From NCBI GenBank assembly GCA_934307695.1, contig CAKRCS010000012.1:1-64000 (forward strand): DNA of 64,000 nt, given 5' to 3'. The position numbers and the translations under genes are program-made. Numbering within the stretch: position 1 is the stretch's first letter; each line of letters begins with the position of its first letter. This DNA is from an uncultured Agathobacter sp. Its GTDB lineage: Bacteria > Bacillota > Clostridia > Lachnospirales > Lachnospiraceae. This document shows, in pieces, positions 28,125 to 37,407 of the stretch. The notes under the pieces were generated by a model. The model did no database searches. It had not been told where the DNA came from and saw nothing but the letters and a program-made list of their open reading frames with translations.

Positions 28125-28589
28125 ATGAAAAGTTTGAAAAAGATAAATATAGTTTTAATCCTGCTGATAGGCACTTTGTTAATGGGCTGCAGCAACGAAT
28201 TTGCCAAGGAGCAGTACGATTCGGATGAGCTGATCGCGCAGAACACCGATCGCTACGCGAAGAGTATGTCGGTGATGAACACCTACGATAATAGTGTTAC
28301 ACTTACTGTCGGAAAATTTGATGGGAGACAATGCGTGTGGTCAGCAGATTACGACGAGGATCAGGAGGTCAAGATCAAGCTTTTCTTTACGCTGGCTGCC
28401 GGAAAGGCGAAGCTGGTGCATGTGGATGAGGATGGCAATGTGACCACAATCGTTGAATGTACATCGGATTCAGAGGTAGAAGATCTGACATCCTACACGG
28501 TTGATATGAAAGAAGGCTACAACCGATTGAAGGTTGTCGGGTATGACTGCGAGGAGCTGAAGCTTTCGGTGGAAATAAAATCTTGGTAA
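28125..28589 (+). CDS. predicted lipoprotein, unknown function
   Basis: 154 aa from the ATG at 28125; TTG codons at 28110 and 28134 are alternatives and the ribosome site (AAAGGG or AGGAG) does not decide. A basic N-terminus and hydrophobic stretch lead to the lipobox LLMGCSN, so it should be lipid-anchored outside the membrane. The mature part is short, acidic, predicted beta-rich (SVTLTVGKFDGRQCVW, VKIKLFFTLAAGKAKLVHVD), and resembles small ligand-binding or inhibitor-like folds only in general form. I do not recognise a family. It ends before a terminator next to the CRISPR locus. Confidence 0.75.
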   Translation: MKSLKKINIVLILLIGTLLMGCSNEFAKEQYDSDELIAQNTDRYAKSMSVMNTYDNSVTLTVGKFDGRQCVWSADYDEDQEVKIKLFFTLAAGKAKLVHVDEDGNVTTIVECTSDSEVEDLTSYTVDMKEGYNRLKVVGYDCEELKLSVEIKSW

Positions 28590-28628
28590 GTGGAATGAGG
28601 GCAGAAAAAAGATAATATGAAAAATAAA

Positions 28629-28687
28629 AGCCTGACTGATTATAAGCAATTTGCGTATGCAGTATAATCAGTCGGGCTTATTTTTAT
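28629..28687 (+). terminator. intrinsic terminator of the lipoprotein gene
   Basis: AAGCCTGACTGATTATA pairs with TATAATCAGTCGGGCTT, a 17-bp stem with one T.G pair, followed by ATTTTTA. Confidence 0.85.
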
Positions 28688-28776
28688 AGAAAATTTGTTT
28701 CCCTGGTAAAGTAATACTTTGTTTAATTACGATGTCGACAAAGATAGAATGATATGGTATTCTGTCAATAGAAAAT

Positions 28777-28872
28777 AAAAAAGACCTGTAAAACAGATCT
28801 TTTAAATCCGCACAATGCGGGCTATAAAGCGATATCGGATAAATCCTTATTTGCACTCGCTTTGTTAATTCA
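28777..28872 (-). ncRNA. tracrRNA of the type II-A CRISPR system
   Basis: Transcribed away from cas9. Its 5' end GTGAATTAACAAAGC contains a 13-nt exact complement of the CRISPR repeat (GAATTAACAAAGC against GCTTTGTTAATTC). A bulge (GAGTG) follows, then CAAAT pairs with the repeat's GTTTG as the lower stem. Next come AAGGATTTATCCG (nexus-like), a CCGCATTGTGCGG hairpin, and a terminal hairpin AAAGATCTG/CAGGTCTTT with a T-run. This is the order expected of a Cas9 tracrRNA. The predicted length is about 96 nt. Confidence 0.88.
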
Positions 28873-28877
28873 CTTAT

Positions 28878-28905
28878 ATAATAACATATCAAATCAAAAT
28901 GTCAA
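28878..28905 (-). promoter_or_regulatory. tracrRNA promoter
   Basis: On the minus strand TTGACA (28900-28905) and TATTAT (28878-28883) lie 16 nt apart, so transcription starts at the beginning of the anti-repeat. The cas9 leader and ribosome site occupy the same 68-bp interval on the other strand. Confidence 0.8.
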
Positions 28906-28940
28906 TAAAAATGTAGTCATTTTAGGGAGGTAAAAGAAAA

Positions 28941-31900
28941 ATGGAGAAGCAAAAATACTATTTGGGGTTGGATATGGGAACAAGTTCTGTCGGCTGGGCT
29001 GTTACAAATTGTAATTATGAACTCATGCGCAGAAAGGGAAAGGACATGTGGGGAATACGTGAGTTCGATCCTGCCGATTCAGCAGCAGAGCGAAGGACGC
29101 ATCGTATTGACAGGAGGAGACGGCAGCGTCAGACGGTGCGGCTGGGACTGCTTAAAAGCTACTTTGAGCAGGAAATTGAGAAGATTGATGGGAACTTTTT
29201 CATCCGTCTGGAGAACAGTAAATATTTTGCGGAGGACAAAGATCAAAGATTACATTCTAAAAATGGAATCTTTGATGATGAAAATTATAAAGATGCGGAT
29301 TACTATGCGCAGTACCCAACCATTTTTCATTTAAGAAAGGATTTGCTGGATCTTGAGGGTACAGGCAAGGAATATGACGTTCGTCTGGTTTACTTGGCGC
29401 TGGTAAATATGTTTAAGCATAGAGGACATTTTCTCTTAAGTATGGATGGAGACGAATTAAGTGCGGCACAGGTGGATATTGTCTATCAGGAGCTTTTGGA
29501 GAAAATGGATAGCAATTATGGCGTGACCATAGAACATAAACCGATTCAGAATGTAATTGAGATCATTGGGGATCGGGAGACTGGCAGAAAGCGTAAGCAC
29601 GAGATGATGCTGGAGTTGTATGGAATCGCAAAAGGGGATAAGCGTGCAAATGAGCTCTTAAAGTGTTTATGCGGATTAAGCGTAAATGCAAAGCTTATTT
29701 TTAATACCGAAACGGACGAGAAAGTTTCTCTATGTTTTCACGATTTTTCTTACACGGATAAGATCCCGGAGCTGATGGAGCAGCTTACGGATGATGAGTA
29801 TGCCGTAATTGAGCAGATGAAAAGCATATATGATTATGCTGTGTTGGCAGGAAATTTAAAGGGATATGAGTATCTTTCCTGTGCGCGTGTTGATTTGTAT
29901 GAAAAACATAACAGTGATTTGAAGCTCTTGAAGGAACTGTTCCGCAAATACAAGACCAAAGAGGACTATGACAAAATGTTCCGGTCGGAGGCGGAAGGAA
30001 CCTATTCGGCGTATGTTAATTCTCTCAATTCAGATGACTCACTTGCGGAAAGCAAAAAATACAGAAGAAATATGAAAGGGAGAAAGGCAGACGACTTATA
30101 TGCCACAATCAAGAAGGCGTTTAAAGAATATACAGAGGATGATAGTGTCCGGTATGTTTTCGAGCAGATTGAGAAGGAACAGTTTCTTCCGAAACAGTTG
30201 ACAGGGGAAAATGGCATCATCCCGAATCAGGTTCACCGCAAAGAGATGGCGAAGATTTTGAATAATGCGGAGCAGTATCTGCCATTTTTGAAAGAAAAAG
30301 ACGAGAGTGGGTTAACGGTGGCCGAGCGCATTTTGCAGCTATTTACATTCCAAATACCGTACTATGTGGGACCGCTTGGAAAAGATAGCAAGACGGGATG
30401 GGCAGTTCGCAAGGAAGATGGCGCGGTGCTGCCGTGGAATATCAACGAGAAAATCGATATGAATGCAACCTCGGAGGCATTCATTGGCAATCTTATACGA
30501 TCCTGTACATATTTGACCGGTGAGAAAGTCATGCCAAAAGCGTCGTTAGCGTATGAGCGGTATTGCGTCTTAAATGAAATAAACAATATTTGCGTTGATG
30601 GGGAACGGCTGGATACAGAATTAAAGCAACGCATTTACAATGAGTGTTTTACGAAGGGCAAAAGGGTAACACGGAAGCAGCTCTGCACATATCTGGTAGC
30701 CCAAGGTGCAATAAAATCAGAGGAACAGGTAACCGGAATTGATATTGCGATCAATAATTCCTTATCTTCGTATGGAAAAATGTATGCAATTTTCGGAGAA
30801 AGAATAAAGGAAGATAAGATTCGTGACATTGCAGAGGATATTATATATTGGGCAACTATTTTTGCAGATTCGAAGGAGATGCTCCGGCAGCATCTCACCA
30901 AATATGTAGAGCAGGGAATTCTGACAGAACAGGACGTAAAAAGGATCCTTGGATATCGGTTTAAAGACTGGGGAAGATTTTCAAAAGCGCTTCTCGAACT
31001 GCAGGGCTGTGATAAGACTACCGGAGAGGTTATCTCCCTCGAATGTGCGATGTGGGAGTATAGCCTGAACTTTATGGAGCTTATCAACAGCGAGAATTTT
31101 ACGTTTAAAGAGGCTTTGGCAGAAAAGCGGACAACTGCGATGAAGTCCTTAAGCGAATTTACATACGACGATTTAAAAGATACCTATTTTTCTACACCGG
31201 TTAAGCGCATGATCTGGCAGACATTACTTGTGGTCAGAGAAATTGAACATGTGATGGGATGTGCGCCGGAACGAGTTTTCGTGGAAATGACAAGAACGGA
31301 TGAGGAAAAGGGCGACAAAGGAAGAAAGGCATCACGCGGCAACCAGTTTTTAGAAATCTATAAAAATATAAAGAATACCGAGAGCCATAATTGGAAAAAT
31401 GAGATTGCGCAGGCGGACAGCAGTGGAAAATTAAGAAGCAAAAAGCTTTATCTGTATTACACACAGATGGGGCGCGACATGTACACAGGAGAGGAAATCG
31501 ATCTTGCAAATCTGTTTGACGACAATTTATATGATATCGACCATATATATCCGCGGCATTATGTAAAAGACGATAGTATCATCAACAATCTTGTATTGGT
31601 AAATAAGCGGGCAAATGAACATTTAAAGAAGGATTTGTATCCGATCCCGGATCAGATTGCGTCAAATCCTGCGGTTCGGGATCTGTGGAATTCTCTTCAC
31701 CGGCTGGGATTGATTTCGGATGAAAAATACAGCCGGCTAGTGTCACGCAGCCCATTTACGGAAAAGCAGTTAGGCGATTTTATTGCAAGGCAGTTGGTAG
31801 AAACCGGGCAGGGAACGAAAGGTGTGTCAGAGCTTTTACAGCAGCTGCTTCCGGGAACAGAAATTGTGTATGCAAAGGCGACAAATGTATCCGATTTTAG

Positions 31901-33017
31901 GCGTGACAATGGATTCCCAAAGAGCCGCCTTATAAATGATTTCCATCATGCACAGGATGCTTATTTGAATATTGTGGTTGGAAATGTGTACTACACGAAA
32001 TTTACGAAGAATCCATGGAACTTTATCCGCAAGGACTACGAGCAGGATAAGAAAGCAAACCATTACAACCTGGCAAGAATGTTTGAGTGGGATGTTATCC
32101 GAGGGGATGAGGTTGCCTGGGCTGCCAAGAGAGGCGATAAGGAGGGAACCATCTCAACAGTAAGAAAAATGATGGGAAAGAATACTCCGCTTATGACGCG
32201 GCTGAGTTTTGAACAGCATGGCGGAATAGCAAATGCAACGTTGTATTCGGCAAAGAAAGCAAAACCGGAGAACTACCTTCCACTTAAAACTTCCGATGAC
32301 AGAATGGCTGATGTGACAAAGTATGGTGGATTTACCTCTGCAACCATTGCTTATTATTTTATTGTGCAGCACAAGGAGGGAAAAAAGGAAGCGGTAAGCA
32401 TAGAAGGCTTGCCATTGTACTGCAAGGCTAAGGTTGAAGGTGCTGCGGATGGCTTAGAAAAATACTGCAAGGAGGTACTAGGCTACGGGGAAGTTAAGAT
32501 ATTAAGGCGCAGACTTAAGATACAGTCACTCCTCGAAGTGAATGGATACCGGATGCATTTGTCAGGAAAAACAGGCAAGCAGTTGCTTCTACGAAATGCC
32601 ATGAGCCTTTGCCTGCAGGAACGGTGGAACGGCTATATTAAAAAACTTGAAAAGGTCGTCAATGGGGAACCGGCGGATAAGATGATATGTGCAGAATCTA
32701 ATATAGAACTGTATGATATATTGGCAGATAAGCATCTGCATACGGTTTATGCGAAGCGACCAAATCCGTGTGGAGACAAGCTACAAAAAGGTAGACCAAA
32801 TTTTGTGGGATTGGAAATGAAGGAGCAGTGTGAGGCATTGCTGCAAATCTTACAGCTAACGAAGATTGGGATTACGGAGACAAATCTTGTGCTGATCGGA
32901 GAGTCTGCGCATTCTGGGAAAATGCTACTCAGTAAGAATGTTAAAGCAGCAGACAGACCTGCAATCGTTTGTCAATCCGTTACCGGTTTGTATGAAAGAA
33001 AAGAACCGATTTTTTAG
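28941..33017 (+). CDS. cas9: CRISPR-associated endonuclease Cas9 (type II-A)
   Basis: 1358 aa, close to the large type II-A Cas9 size. RuvC-I has Asp11 (LGLDMGTSSVGW). An Arg-rich bridge helix spans about 51-70 (ERRTHRIDRRRRQRQTVRLG). RuvC-II has Glu782 (VFVEMTR). The HNH domain DIDHIYPRHYVKDD carries His868 and the following NNLVLVNKRAN. RuvC-III is HHAQDAYLN with His1003 and Asp1006. All catalytic residues are present, so the enzyme should be active. It uses crRNA:tracrRNA to cut DNA. GGGAGG precedes the ATG. The PAM cannot be read from the sequence. Confidence 0.97.
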   Translation: MEKQKYYLGLDMGTSSVGWAVTNCNYELMRRKGKDMWGIREFDPADSAAERRTHRIDRRRRQRQTVRLGLLKSYFEQEIEKIDGNFFIRLENSKYFAEDKDQRLHSKNGIFDDENYKDADYYAQYPTIFHLRKDLLDLEGTGKEYDVRLVYLALVNMFKHRGHFLLSMDGDELSAAQVDIVYQELLEKMDSNYGVTIEHKPIQNVIEIIGDRETGRKRKHEMMLELYGIAKGDKRANELLKCLCGLSVNAKLIFNTETDEKVSLCFHDFSYTDKIPELMEQLTDDEYAVIEQMKSIYDYAVLAGNLKGYEYLSCARVDLYEKHNSDLKLLKELFRKYKTKEDYDKMFRSEAEGTYSAYVNSLNSDDSLAESKKYRRNMKGRKADDLYATIKKAFKEYTEDDSVRYVFEQIEKEQFLPKQLTGENGIIPNQVHRKEMAKILNNAEQYLPFLKEKDESGLTVAERILQLFTFQIPYYVGPLGKDSKTGWAVRKEDGAVLPWNINEKIDMNATSEAFIGNLIRSCTYLTGEKVMPKASLAYERYCVLNEINNICVDGERLDTELKQRIYNECFTKGKRVTRKQLCTYLVAQGAIKSEEQVTGIDIAINNSLSSYGKMYAIFGERIKEDKIRDIAEDIIYWATIFADSKEMLRQHLTKYVEQGILTEQDVKRILGYRFKDWGRFSKALLELQGCDKTTGEVISLECAMWEYSLNFMELINSENFTFKEALAEKRTTAMKSLSEFTYDDLKDTYFSTPVKRMIWQTLLVVREIEHVMGCAPERVFVEMTRTDEEKGDKGRKASRGNQFLEIYKNIKNTESHNWKNEIAQADSSGKLRSKKLYLYYTQMGRDMYTGEEIDLANLFDDNLYDIDHIYPRHYVKDDSIINNLVLVNKRANEHLKKDLYPIPDQIASNPAVRDLWNSLHRLGLISDEKYSRLVSRSPFTEKQLGDFIARQLVETGQGTKGVSELLQQLLPGTEIVYAKATNVSDFRRDNGFPKSRLINDFHHAQDAYLNIVVGNVYYTKFTKNPWNFIRKDYEQDKKANHYNLARMFEWDVIRGDEVAWAAKRGDKEGTISTVRKMMGKNTPLMTRLSFEQHGGIANATLYSAKKAKPENYLPLKTSDDRMADVTKYGGFTSATIAYYFIVQHKEGKKEAVSIEGLPLYCKAKVEGAADGLEKYCKEVLGYGEVKILRRRLKIQSLLEVNGYRMHLSGKTGKQLLLRNAMSLCLQERWNGYIKKLEKVVNGEPADKMICAESNIELYDILADKHLHTVYAKRPNPCGDKLQKGRPNFVGLEMKEQCEALLQILQLTKIGITETNLVLIGESAHSGKMLLSKNVKAADRPAIVCQSVTGLYERKEPIF

Positions 33018-33055
33018 TAAGAGGTTAAAGGATTTATTAACTTAAGGGGGGAAGC

Positions 33056-33928
33056 ATGAGTTGGAGAACGGTGGTAATATCAAGCAATGCGAAACTGGAC
33101 TACCAGATGGGATATATGGTAGTCCGGAAAACGGACACGATAAAGATTCACTTGAGTGAAATCGGGATGCTGATCATAGAATCTACTGCCGTCTCCCTAA
33201 CGGCTGCTTTATTGAGTGAACTTTCCAAGAAAAAGGTTAAGGTAATCTTTTGCGATGAAAAAAGGAATCCCTCCTCGGAACTTGTCAGTTACTATGGTGC
33301 ACATGATACAAGCGCCAAAATACGGACGCAGATTACATGGAAAGAAGATGTGCAGAAGGCGGTATGGACAGAAATCGTTACGGAGAAAATTCATAAACAG
33401 GCAGAGCATCTCTCCTTTTGGGGACTAAGAGAAGCGGAAATGCTGTATGGATATATTAACGAGATTGAGTTTGATGATGTGACGAACCGGGAGGGACATG
33501 CCGCAAAAGTGTATTTTAATGCGTTGTTTGGGATGGATTTTACCAGAACCGCGGAAAATAGTTTAAATGCCGCACTCAATTATGGATATTCTTTACTCTT
33601 GTCAACATTTAACCGATGCATTACGGCAAATGGCTATTTAACACAACTGGGGCTTTTTCACGATAATATGTTTAACCCATTTAATCTTGCCTCTGATCTG
33701 ATGGAACCATTCCGACCAATCGTGGATTATAAAGTGCGACGAATGAATCCAATCAAATTTGAGCATGAAGAAAAGATGGAAGTTCTTACTATTCTGCAAG
33801 AAGGTGTACTGATAAACGGCAGGACAGAATATGTAGACAATGCAATAAAAATATATTGCAAAAGTGTATTTGACGCGATCAATAATGAAGACATATCACT
33901 GATAAAATTTTATAAATATGAGTTATAG
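33056..33928 (+). CDS. cas1: CRISPR integrase subunit Cas1 (type II)
   Basis: 290 aa. It begins MSWRTVVISSNAKLDYQMGY as type II Cas1 proteins do. The metal-binding residues sit in TNREGHAAKVYF (Glu) and GLFHDNMFNPFNLASDLMEPFRP (His and Glu/Asp). With Cas2 it inserts new spacers at the leader end of the array. A GGGGGG-rich ribosome site precedes the ATG, 38 nt after cas9. It overlaps cas2 by 11 nt. Confidence 0.96.
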   Translation: MSWRTVVISSNAKLDYQMGYMVVRKTDTIKIHLSEIGMLIIESTAVSLTAALLSELSKKKVKVIFCDEKRNPSSELVSYYGAHDTSAKIRTQITWKEDVQKAVWTEIVTEKIHKQAEHLSFWGLREAEMLYGYINEIEFDDVTNREGHAAKVYFNALFGMDFTRTAENSLNAALNYGYSLLLSTFNRCITANGYLTQLGLFHDNMFNPFNLASDLMEPFRPIVDYKVRRMNPIKFEHEEKMEVLTILQEGVLINGRTEYVDNAIKIYCKSVFDAINNEDISLIKFYKYEL

Positions 33929-34238
33929 ATATATGAGAGTTGTTGTGTTTTTCGATCTGCCGGTGCTTACAGAGGCAAACCGTCGTGAATACCGGATGTT
34001 TCGCAAGTATCTTATAAAGTCCGGCTTTATGATGGTCCAGGAATCCGTTTACTGCAAGCTGGCGCAAAATAGTTCTGTTGCAGATGCGATTGTTGAAAAT
34101 TTGAGAAAGAATAAGCCGGGGGATGGACTTGTCCAGGTTTTGCGGGTTACGGAGAAGCAATATAATAAAATGGATTTTATTGTAGGCGAGAATACAGGAG
34201 ATGTTCTTACATCGGATGAAAGGCTGGTTATATTATGA
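33918..34238 (+). CDS. cas2: CRISPR adaptation protein Cas2
   Basis: 106 aa with the Cas2 ferredoxin-like pattern: VVVFFDLPVLTEANRREYRMF at the N-terminus, including the conserved Asp, then FMMVQESVYCKLAQN and VQVLRVTEKQYNKM. It is the structural core of the Cas1-Cas2 integrase. The gene overlaps cas1 by 11 nt and csn2 by 4 nt (ATGA), so the three adaptation genes are translationally coupled. Confidence 0.96.
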   Translation: MSYRYMRVVVFFDLPVLTEANRREYRMFRKYLIKSGFMMVQESVYCKLAQNSSVADAIVENLRKNKPGDGLVQVLRVTEKQYNKMDFIVGENTGDVLTSDERLVIL

Positions 34239-34915
34239 GATTGGTTTATGCTCCATACGGAATTGAACTTTCCCTGATGGAAAACCAGATGTACACATTA
34301 GTTGTAGAGAATCCCAGGGCTTTGTGTGAAATATTGCAGGATCTGGTTGGGCAGATAAATGGAGATACCGGGGAATGGATTCTTTCGGAGACGGATACGA
34401 TTTTGCCTTTTGCAAAGAACTGCGCATTGATTGACAATCCATTGATGGTTAATTGCAATGAAAAGAAAATCCTCGCAAAGCTATACAAAGAATTGGCAGA
34501 TAATGTCAATAGTATGATGTATGAGGAATATAGTCAGTTAAATTCGGACATGGTTTGTTTTTTAGAAAAACTGTTGCATACGGTGCCATATCATCTGGAC
34601 ATGGAACTCGGAATTGATGCATCGACTATTTTGAAAGCGTATGATGTAAAAATGGTAGAAGATGGCGCTGCACCACTGGAAATTCTAATTGATTATTTGC
34701 GGGCGATCAGCTCAATTTGTGGAATCCGGGTGGTGTGGCTATTGAATTTGAAACAGTTTTTTTCAAAGGAACAGATGCAACAGCTTTATGAATTTTGCTT
34801 TTACGAAAAAATCTGCCTGATTAACTTGGAGGGGCAGAAAAATTATTCTTTAAAGCAGGAAAGCTGTGTTATAATTGATAAAGATTTGTGTTTGATAAAT
34901 TCGCCATCGAATTAA
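34235..34915 (+). CDS. csn2: CRISPR adaptation protein Csn2 (type II-A)
   Basis: 226 aa, the length of the short Csn2 group (about 220 aa). The N-terminus MRLVYAPYGIELSLMENQMYTLVVENPR and the C-terminal half (VVWLLNLKQFFSKEQMQQLYEFCFYEKICLINLE) follow the Csn2 pattern. Csn2 forms a tetrameric ring sliding on DNA ends during spacer capture. Its presence assigns the locus to type II-A. The start overlaps the cas2 stop, and its stop lies 52 bp before the first repeat. Confidence 0.9.
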   Translation: MRLVYAPYGIELSLMENQMYTLVVENPRALCEILQDLVGQINGDTGEWILSETDTILPFAKNCALIDNPLMVNCNEKKILAKLYKELADNVNSMMYEEYSQLNSDMVCFLEKLLHTVPYHLDMELGIDASTILKAYDVKMVEDGAAPLEILIDYLRAISSICGIRVVWLLNLKQFFSKEQMQQLYEFCFYEKICLINLEGQKNYSLKQESCVIIDKDLCLINSPSN

Positions 34916-34967
34916 CGACATTTCGCAAAATGTATAGGCTCGGTGATAAGCTCAAAGTGAATTTGAG
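34916..34967 (+). promoter_or_regulatory. CRISPR leader with ATTTGAG leader-anchoring sequence
   Basis: Only 52 bp separate csn2 from the first repeat. The last seven bases before the repeat are ATTTGAG, identical to the leader-anchoring motif known from streptococcal type II-A arrays, where it directs Cas1-Cas2 integration. A small hairpin (ACATTT/AAATGT) lies at about 34919-34934. No strong crRNA promoter is visible, so it may lie inside csn2 or come from the cas operon. Confidence 0.75.
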
Positions 34968-36717
34968 GTTTGAGAGCTTTGTTAATTCGATAAGGTGTCA
35001 AACAAAAGTATTTACATTTCGCATATTATATATGTTTGAGAGCTTTGTTAATTCGATAAGGTGTCAAACAATATTACCCCATTTTTGCAGGCAATGGGGG
35101 TTTGAGAGCTTTGTTAATTCGATAAGGTGTCAAACTGCACGATAATCCAGCATACCTACAATTTGGTTTGAGAGCTTTGTTAATTCGATAAGGTGTCAAA
35201 CGGTTTATTGCACGAACTTGAAGATATTCATGTTTGAGAGCTTTGTTAATTCGATAAGGTGTCAAACTAAATTCTCGATTGCGATTGCGTGCTCCGAGTT
35301 TGAGAGCTTTGTTAATTCGATAAGGTGTCAAACAAATCTTGTCGAGATGCAAATAAACATTGAGTTTGAGAGCTTTGTTAATTCGATAAGGTGTCAAACT
35401 GAATGATCTTGTCACCAATCATCATGTCAGTTTGAGAGCTTTGTTAATTCGATAAGGTGTCAAACATGCCTGGCGTGTATGCTAACGAAAACTGGGTTTG
35501 AGAGCTTTGTTAATTCGATAAGGTGTCAAACTTTGCCAAGCTTTATATAAATTCCGTCATGTTTGAGAGCTTTGTTAATTCGATAAGGTGTCAAACCCAT
35601 TCCTCCTTTTACACTATCATGCACCTGTTTGAGAGCTTTGTTAATTCGATAAGGTGTCAAACCAAATGTCTGACTTCTTGATGGTGCTGTCCGTTTGAGA
35701 GCTTTGTTAATTCGATAAGGTGTCAAACTTGCTCTATCTATTAAATAGCACTTTACTTGTTTGAGAGCTTTGTTAATTCGATAAGGTGTCAAACTTTCAA
35801 CACCGCCGTCAATACCAACCCAAAGTTTGAGAGCTTTGTTAATTCGATAAGGTGTCAAACGCGTAAGTTAATTTATGAGGTGAAAAAATGGTTTGAGAGC
35901 TTTGTTAATTCGATAAGGTGTCAAACTATCATCACGACTGTAAAGATAAATGCTGCGTTTGAGAGCTTTGTTAATTCGATAAGGTGTCAAACACATTAAA
36001 TCTTTTGCATTTGCTTCTGGAAGTTTGAGAGCTTTGTTAATTCGATAAGGTGTCAAACTCGCGGACGCGATCACGCAGGCATTAACAAGTTTGAGAGCTT
36101 TGTTAATTCGATAAGGTGTCAAACTGATCAAACATTTTCTCTGATCCAGGACCTGTTTGAGAGCTTTGTTAATTCGATAAGGTGTCAAACTTTGCTCCTG
36201 CAGATCTTTGATCTTTTCAAGTTTGAGAGCTTTGTTAATTCGATAAGGTGTCAAACAAGGGCAATAAGGTCAAAGAAGAGTACCAGGTTTGAGAGCTTTG
36301 TTAATTCGATAAGGTGTCAAACGCAGACAAAAAGCAGATAAAAGCCTTGCGGGTTTGAGAGCTTTGTTAATTCGATAAGGTGTCAAACCATTTATGCGAA
36401 CAATATACCACGAAACCAGGTTTGAGAGCTTTGTTAATTCGATAAGGTGTCAAACACCCGTAAAGATCCCGGTAAGCATTACCTGTTTGAGAGCTTTGTT
36501 AATTCGATAAGGTGTCAAACCGTAAATTCGATGTATCCGGCTCCCTGAAGTTTGAGAGCTTTGTTAATTCGATAAGGTGTCAAACAAGTATGTGGATTTT
36601 TCTTACAGTTATTGCGTTTGAGAGCTTTGTTAATTCGAAAAGGTGTCAAACGGTTGTATCCGGTATTGAACTTTTCGCGGAGTTTGAGAGCTTTGCTAAT
36701 TTGAAAGGGTGGTATTC
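34968..36717 (+). CRISPR. type II-A CRISPR array, 27 repeats and 26 spacers
   Basis: The 36-nt repeat begins GTTTGAGAGC and ends GGTGTCAAAC. Starts recur every 66 nt from 34968. Spacers are 30 nt except for single 31-nt and three 29-nt ones. Repeats 1-25 are identical. Repeat 26 (36616-36651) has one T-to-A change, and repeat 27 (36682-36717) is heavily altered in its 3' half. Decay at the far end places the leader beside csn2 and predicts transcription in the cas direction. The open frames seen across the array on both strands arise because 66 is a multiple of three. Confidence 0.98.
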
Positions 36718-36954
36718 CTTGACATTTGTATTGTTTCTTGGTATATTCTTTCAAAAGCATTTTGAGATCGGCCAAGTAAGGATTTATCCCCAACCGGCGT
36801 ACGTTCTTCAAACATGCTTTTTTGTTTGTAATAACTTCAAACTTATGTAAGAGCTCAGCAATATTGTGTATATTAAGTACAAAAATGCATGGATGGCTAG
36901 GTCCTAACGGATTACATATATTATCACAAGGTAATAGGATAAAAGGAGGTTGCC

Positions 36955-37104
36955 ATGGAAGATATGATAGAAAAGGGGAGACAGGACACGAGAAGAGCTT
37001 TGCTATATGAGCTACGCTTAAATTTCGCAAATGGAGAAAAAACAAAATATACAAAAGAAGAGATACTTGCAAAACTTGACGAGATTGCTTTAGGCGCTGA
37101 TTAA
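36955..37104 (+). CDS. small protein (49 aa), unknown
   Basis: AAAGGAGG six nt before an ATG opens a 49-codon frame, MEDMIEKGRQDTRRALLYEL...TKEEILAKLDEIALGAD. It is charged and probably all-helical, without signal or membrane segments. The excellent ribosome site and compact, non-repetitive sequence favour a real gene. A second, broken copy of the same start region (AAAGGAGGTTGCCAT, then AGGAGATATG) lies 430 bp downstream at 37386-37410. The function is unknown. The segment between the array end and this gene (36718-36954) shows no clear gene. Confidence 0.55.
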   Translation: MEDMIEKGRQDTRRALLYELRLNFANGEKTKYTKEEILAKLDEIALGAD

Positions 37105-37189
37105 GGGTAGGCGTAGGTTTTGACGTTTACAAAAAGTGTCAAACTCGTACTGTCTATTGACAGATTTTACCATGCAAGGTATTCTTTTT

Positions 37190-37266
37190 ATAGAACCGTA
37201 CTTCATTGTAGCTGAAGGGAATTGTACCCGGAGCGCGGACAATGTTGTATCGGTTCTATTTTATTT
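37190..37266 (+). terminator. probable terminator-like structure
   Basis: TAGAACCG (37191-37198) pairs with CGGTTCTA (37251-37258) around an inner hairpin (ATTGT/ACAAT), followed by TTTTATTT. It would end the 49-aa protein transcript. A similar frame, GAGAACCGTACT...GGTTCTC, recurs at about 37506-37580. Confidence 0.4.
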
Positions 37267-37407
37267 GAATTAATATAGGTTGGAGAGTTTGGATAATTTG
37301 AAGTGTAAGGGAGCTCGCAAATGGCATAGCCTGTCCAAAGTTGAGATAATGTAAAAAGTTCAAAACGTTTTGCACCTTTTCAACCAAAGGAGGTTGCCAT
37401 AGGAGAT

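Noticed and set aside
34888..36254. Several open frames on both strands across the CRISPR array
   Set aside because: They repeat the same residues every 22 codons because the 66-nt repeat-spacer unit is divisible by three; they are not genes.
36515..37072. 185-codon minus-strand frame running from the array end into the flank
   Set aside because: Its last third is translated CRISPR repeat and it overlaps the 49-aa gene with a good ribosome site. A middle part (NVRRLGINPYLADLKMLLKEY) looks protein-like and may be a relic, but I cannot name it.
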